Assembly (NCBI GenBank): GCA_947652115.1
Contig: OX393573.1
Location: 14,320,491-14,384,490 of the forward strand
From: Blastomussa wellsi
Lineage: Eukaryota; Cnidaria; Anthozoa; Scleractinia; Plerogyridae
Direction of reading: 5' to 3'
Length of the DNA stretch: 64,000 nucleotides
Within the stretch, counting starts at the first letter, position 1. Each line of letters starts with the position of its first letter. Under the pieces are notes generated by a model, which had not been told where the DNA came from, ran no database searches, and was given only the letters and a program-made list of their open reading frames with translations. Below, piece after piece: positions 62,197-64,000 of the stretch. The translations under genes were made by a program, and so were the position numbers.

Positions 62197-63816
62197 GACC
62201 ATAGGAAATTTTTCAAAAACGGCCGATCTTTTAGCTCGACTTTGCAAGGCTGTAAAATTGAAACTACTTGTTCGATTTTAGCCTAATTGGTATCGATGGA
62301 CTCGGCAACTATCCTAGATTTTATCTGTGTAAAAAACCGCTTGAAAAAATCTCAAATAGCGGAGAAATAGCACGATTTTGAAAAGTCGCCAAAATGGCTA
62401 TTTTTTGACTTTTTTGTAAGGGGGGACCATAGGAAAATTTTCAAAAAATTGAAACTTGTCCGATTCTAGTCTAATTGGTATGGATGGACTTAGAAGCCAT
62501 CGCAGTTTTCATCTGAGCAAAAAACCGCTTGAAAAAAGCTCAATTGGCTGAGAAATGACACGATTTTGAAAGTTGCCCAAAATGGCCAATTTCATAGGGG
62601 GGACCATAGGAAATTTTTCAAAAACGGCCGATCTTTTAGCTCGACTTTGCAAGGCTGTAAAATTGAAACTACTTGTTCGATTTTAGCCTAATTGGTATCG
62701 ATGGACTCGGCAACTATCCTAGATTTTATCTGTGTAAAAAACCGCTTGAAAAAATCTCAAATAGCGGAGAAATAGCACGATTTTGAAAAGTCGCCAAAAT
62801 GGCTATTTTTTGACTTTTTTGTAAGGGGGGACCATAGGAAAATTTTCAAAAAATTGAAACTTGTCCGATTCTAGTCTAATTGGTATGGATGGACTTAGAA
62901 GCCATCGCAGTTTTCATCTGAGCAAAAAACCGCTTGAAAAAAGCTCAATTGGCTGAGAAATGACACGATTTTGAAAGTTGCCCAAAATGGCCAATTTCAT
63001 AGGGGGGACCATAGGAAATTTTTCAAAAACGGCCGATCTTTTAGCTCGACTTTGCAAGGCTGTAAAATTGAAACTACTTGTTCGATTTTAGCCTAATTGG
63101 TATCGATGGACTCGGCAACTATCCCAAATTTTATCTGTGTAAAAAACCGCTTGAAAAAATCTCAAATAGCGGAGAAATAGCACGATTTTGAAAAGTCGCC
63201 AAAATGGCTATTTTTTGACTTTTTTGTAAGGGGGGACCATAGGAAAATTTTCAAAAAATTGAAACTTGTCCGATTCTAGTCTAATTGGTATGGATGGACT
63301 TAGAAGCCATCGCAGTTTTCATCTGAGCAAAAAACCGCTTGAAAAAAGCTCAATTGGCTGAGAAATGACACGATTTTGAAAGTTGCCCAAAATGGCCAAT
63401 TTCATAGGGGGGACCATAGGAAATTTTTCAAAAACGGCCGATCTTTTAGCTCGACTTTGCAAGGCTGTAAAATTGAAACTACTTGTTCGATTTTAGCCTA
63501 ATTGGTATCGATGGACTCGGCAACTATCCTAAATTTTATCTGTGTAAAAAATCGCTTGAAAAAATCTCAAATAGCGGAGAAATAGCACGATTTTGAAAAG
63601 TCGCCAAAATGGCTATTTTTTGACTTTTTTGTAAGGGGGGACCATAGGAAAATTTTCAAAAAATTGAAACTTGTCCGATTCTAGTCTAATTGGTATGGAT
63701 GGACTTAGAAGCCATCGCAGTTTTCATCTGAGCAAAAAACCGCTTGAAAAAAGCTCAATTGGCTGAGAAATGACACGATTTTGAAAGTTGCCCAAAATGG
63801 CCAATTTCATAGGGGG
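62197..63816 (+). repeat. Four plain A-B dimers after the HOR run
   Basis: Dimers start at 62197, 62602, 63007 and 63412. The first two look standard. The third A has 'tatcccaaatttt' and the fourth A has 'cctaaatttt' and 'aaaatcgcttg'. B monomers are standard, without 'gcaagaaacc'. Confidence 0.88.
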
Positions 63817-64000
63817 GACCATAGGAAATTTTTCAAAAACGGTTGATCTTTTAGCTCGACTTTGCAAGGCTGTAAAATTGAAACTACTTGTTCGATTTTA
63901 GCCTAATTGGTATCGATGGACTCGGCAACTATCCTAGATTTTATCTGTGTAAAAAACCGCTTGAAAAAATCTCAAATAGCGGAGAAATAGCACGATTTTG
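63817..64000 (+). repeat. A monomer cut by the window edge (184 of 228 bp)
   Basis: It is a standard A monomer except for 'acggttgatc' in place of 'acggccgatc' near 63841-63845. It stops because the window ends, so the array continues to the right. Confidence 0.9.

Larger units (their letters stand above)
1..64000 (+). repeat. Satellite DNA array of A, B and C monomers
   Basis: Every base belongs to a head-to-tail array of three related monomers in one orientation. Each monomer starts at 'gaccatagg' just after a run of about six G. Lengths are 228 bp (A), 177 bp (B) and 188 bp (C). My count is 133 complete A, 133 B, 53 C and a truncated A at the right edge. Predicted lengths, corrected for the indels I saw, reproduce the start of the last monomer (63817) exactly. 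GC is about 37% in A and 38% in B by hand count. There is no inversion, inserted element or unique sequence. Stops occur in all frames, so no protein is encoded. Long arrays of this kind are typical of eukaryotic heterochromatin; a centromeric role is possible but nothing in the sequence proves it. Confidence 0.97.

Noticed and set aside
1..64000. Bacterial or phage origin, or transposon-derived tandem repeats
   Set aside because: 64 kb without a coding frame excludes an ordinary bacterial or phage region. I saw no transposase frame, terminal inverted repeat or long terminal repeat; a transposon ancestry of the monomer cannot be excluded but nothing shows it.
1..64000. Pure assembly artefact
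   Set aside because: Ordered private variants, different HOR periods and indels make a simple computational duplication unlikely for the array as a whole. I cannot exclude collapse or expansion at the most identical parts, the six-C runs and the 4,891-bp copies.

Overview
The whole window is one uninterrupted satellite DNA array. I find no gene, RNA gene, transposon, telomere repeat, CRISPR array or unique sequence in it. The longest open frames are 60-66 codons and arise only where a point change removes a repeat-encoded stop. An AT-rich (about 37-38% GC by hand count), head-to-tail, kilobase-scale array with higher-order structure means a eukaryotic chromosome, most likely pericentromeric, centromeric or other heterochromatin. 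I do not recognise the repeat family and cannot name the species.

Three related monomers, all on the same strand, account for every base. I phase each at the 'gaccatagg' that follows a G-run. A is 228 bp, B is 177 bp and C is 188 bp. A and B are diverged relatives: A carries about 37 bp extra near its left end, 3 bp soon after, and about 11 bp extra near its right end. C is a chimera with B's left half and A's right half, joined inside a 19-bp stretch that A and B share. My count is 133 complete A, 133 B, 53 C and one truncated A. These lengths sum exactly to the window once 15 small indels are included.

Block 1 (1-16609) is 41 plain A-B dimers of 405 bp. Its left part is a higher-order repeat (HOR) of 18 dimers (7,292 bp); a second copy starts at 7293 and its match fades after about 12.5 kb. 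Block 2 (16610-41533) is the only place C occurs. It follows a strict order, A then n copies of C then B, with n = 0, 1, 2, 3 or 6. It contains several nested duplications whose copies differ mainly in the number of C units, and a 4,891-bp HOR present almost twice (from 32338 and from 37229). Block 3 (41534-64000) returns to plain A-B dimers with its own variants: 'gcaagaaacc' in B, and an extra T linked to 'agtacg' in A. It holds three tandem copies of a 7-dimer, 2,836-bp HOR (53689-62196).

Nothing here works as an operon or pathway. What the sequence records is repeat turnover: duplication of multi-monomer segments, copy-number change of one chimeric monomer, and patchy exchange of point variants. 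Boundaries and variants were read by eye, so single-base differences may have been missed.
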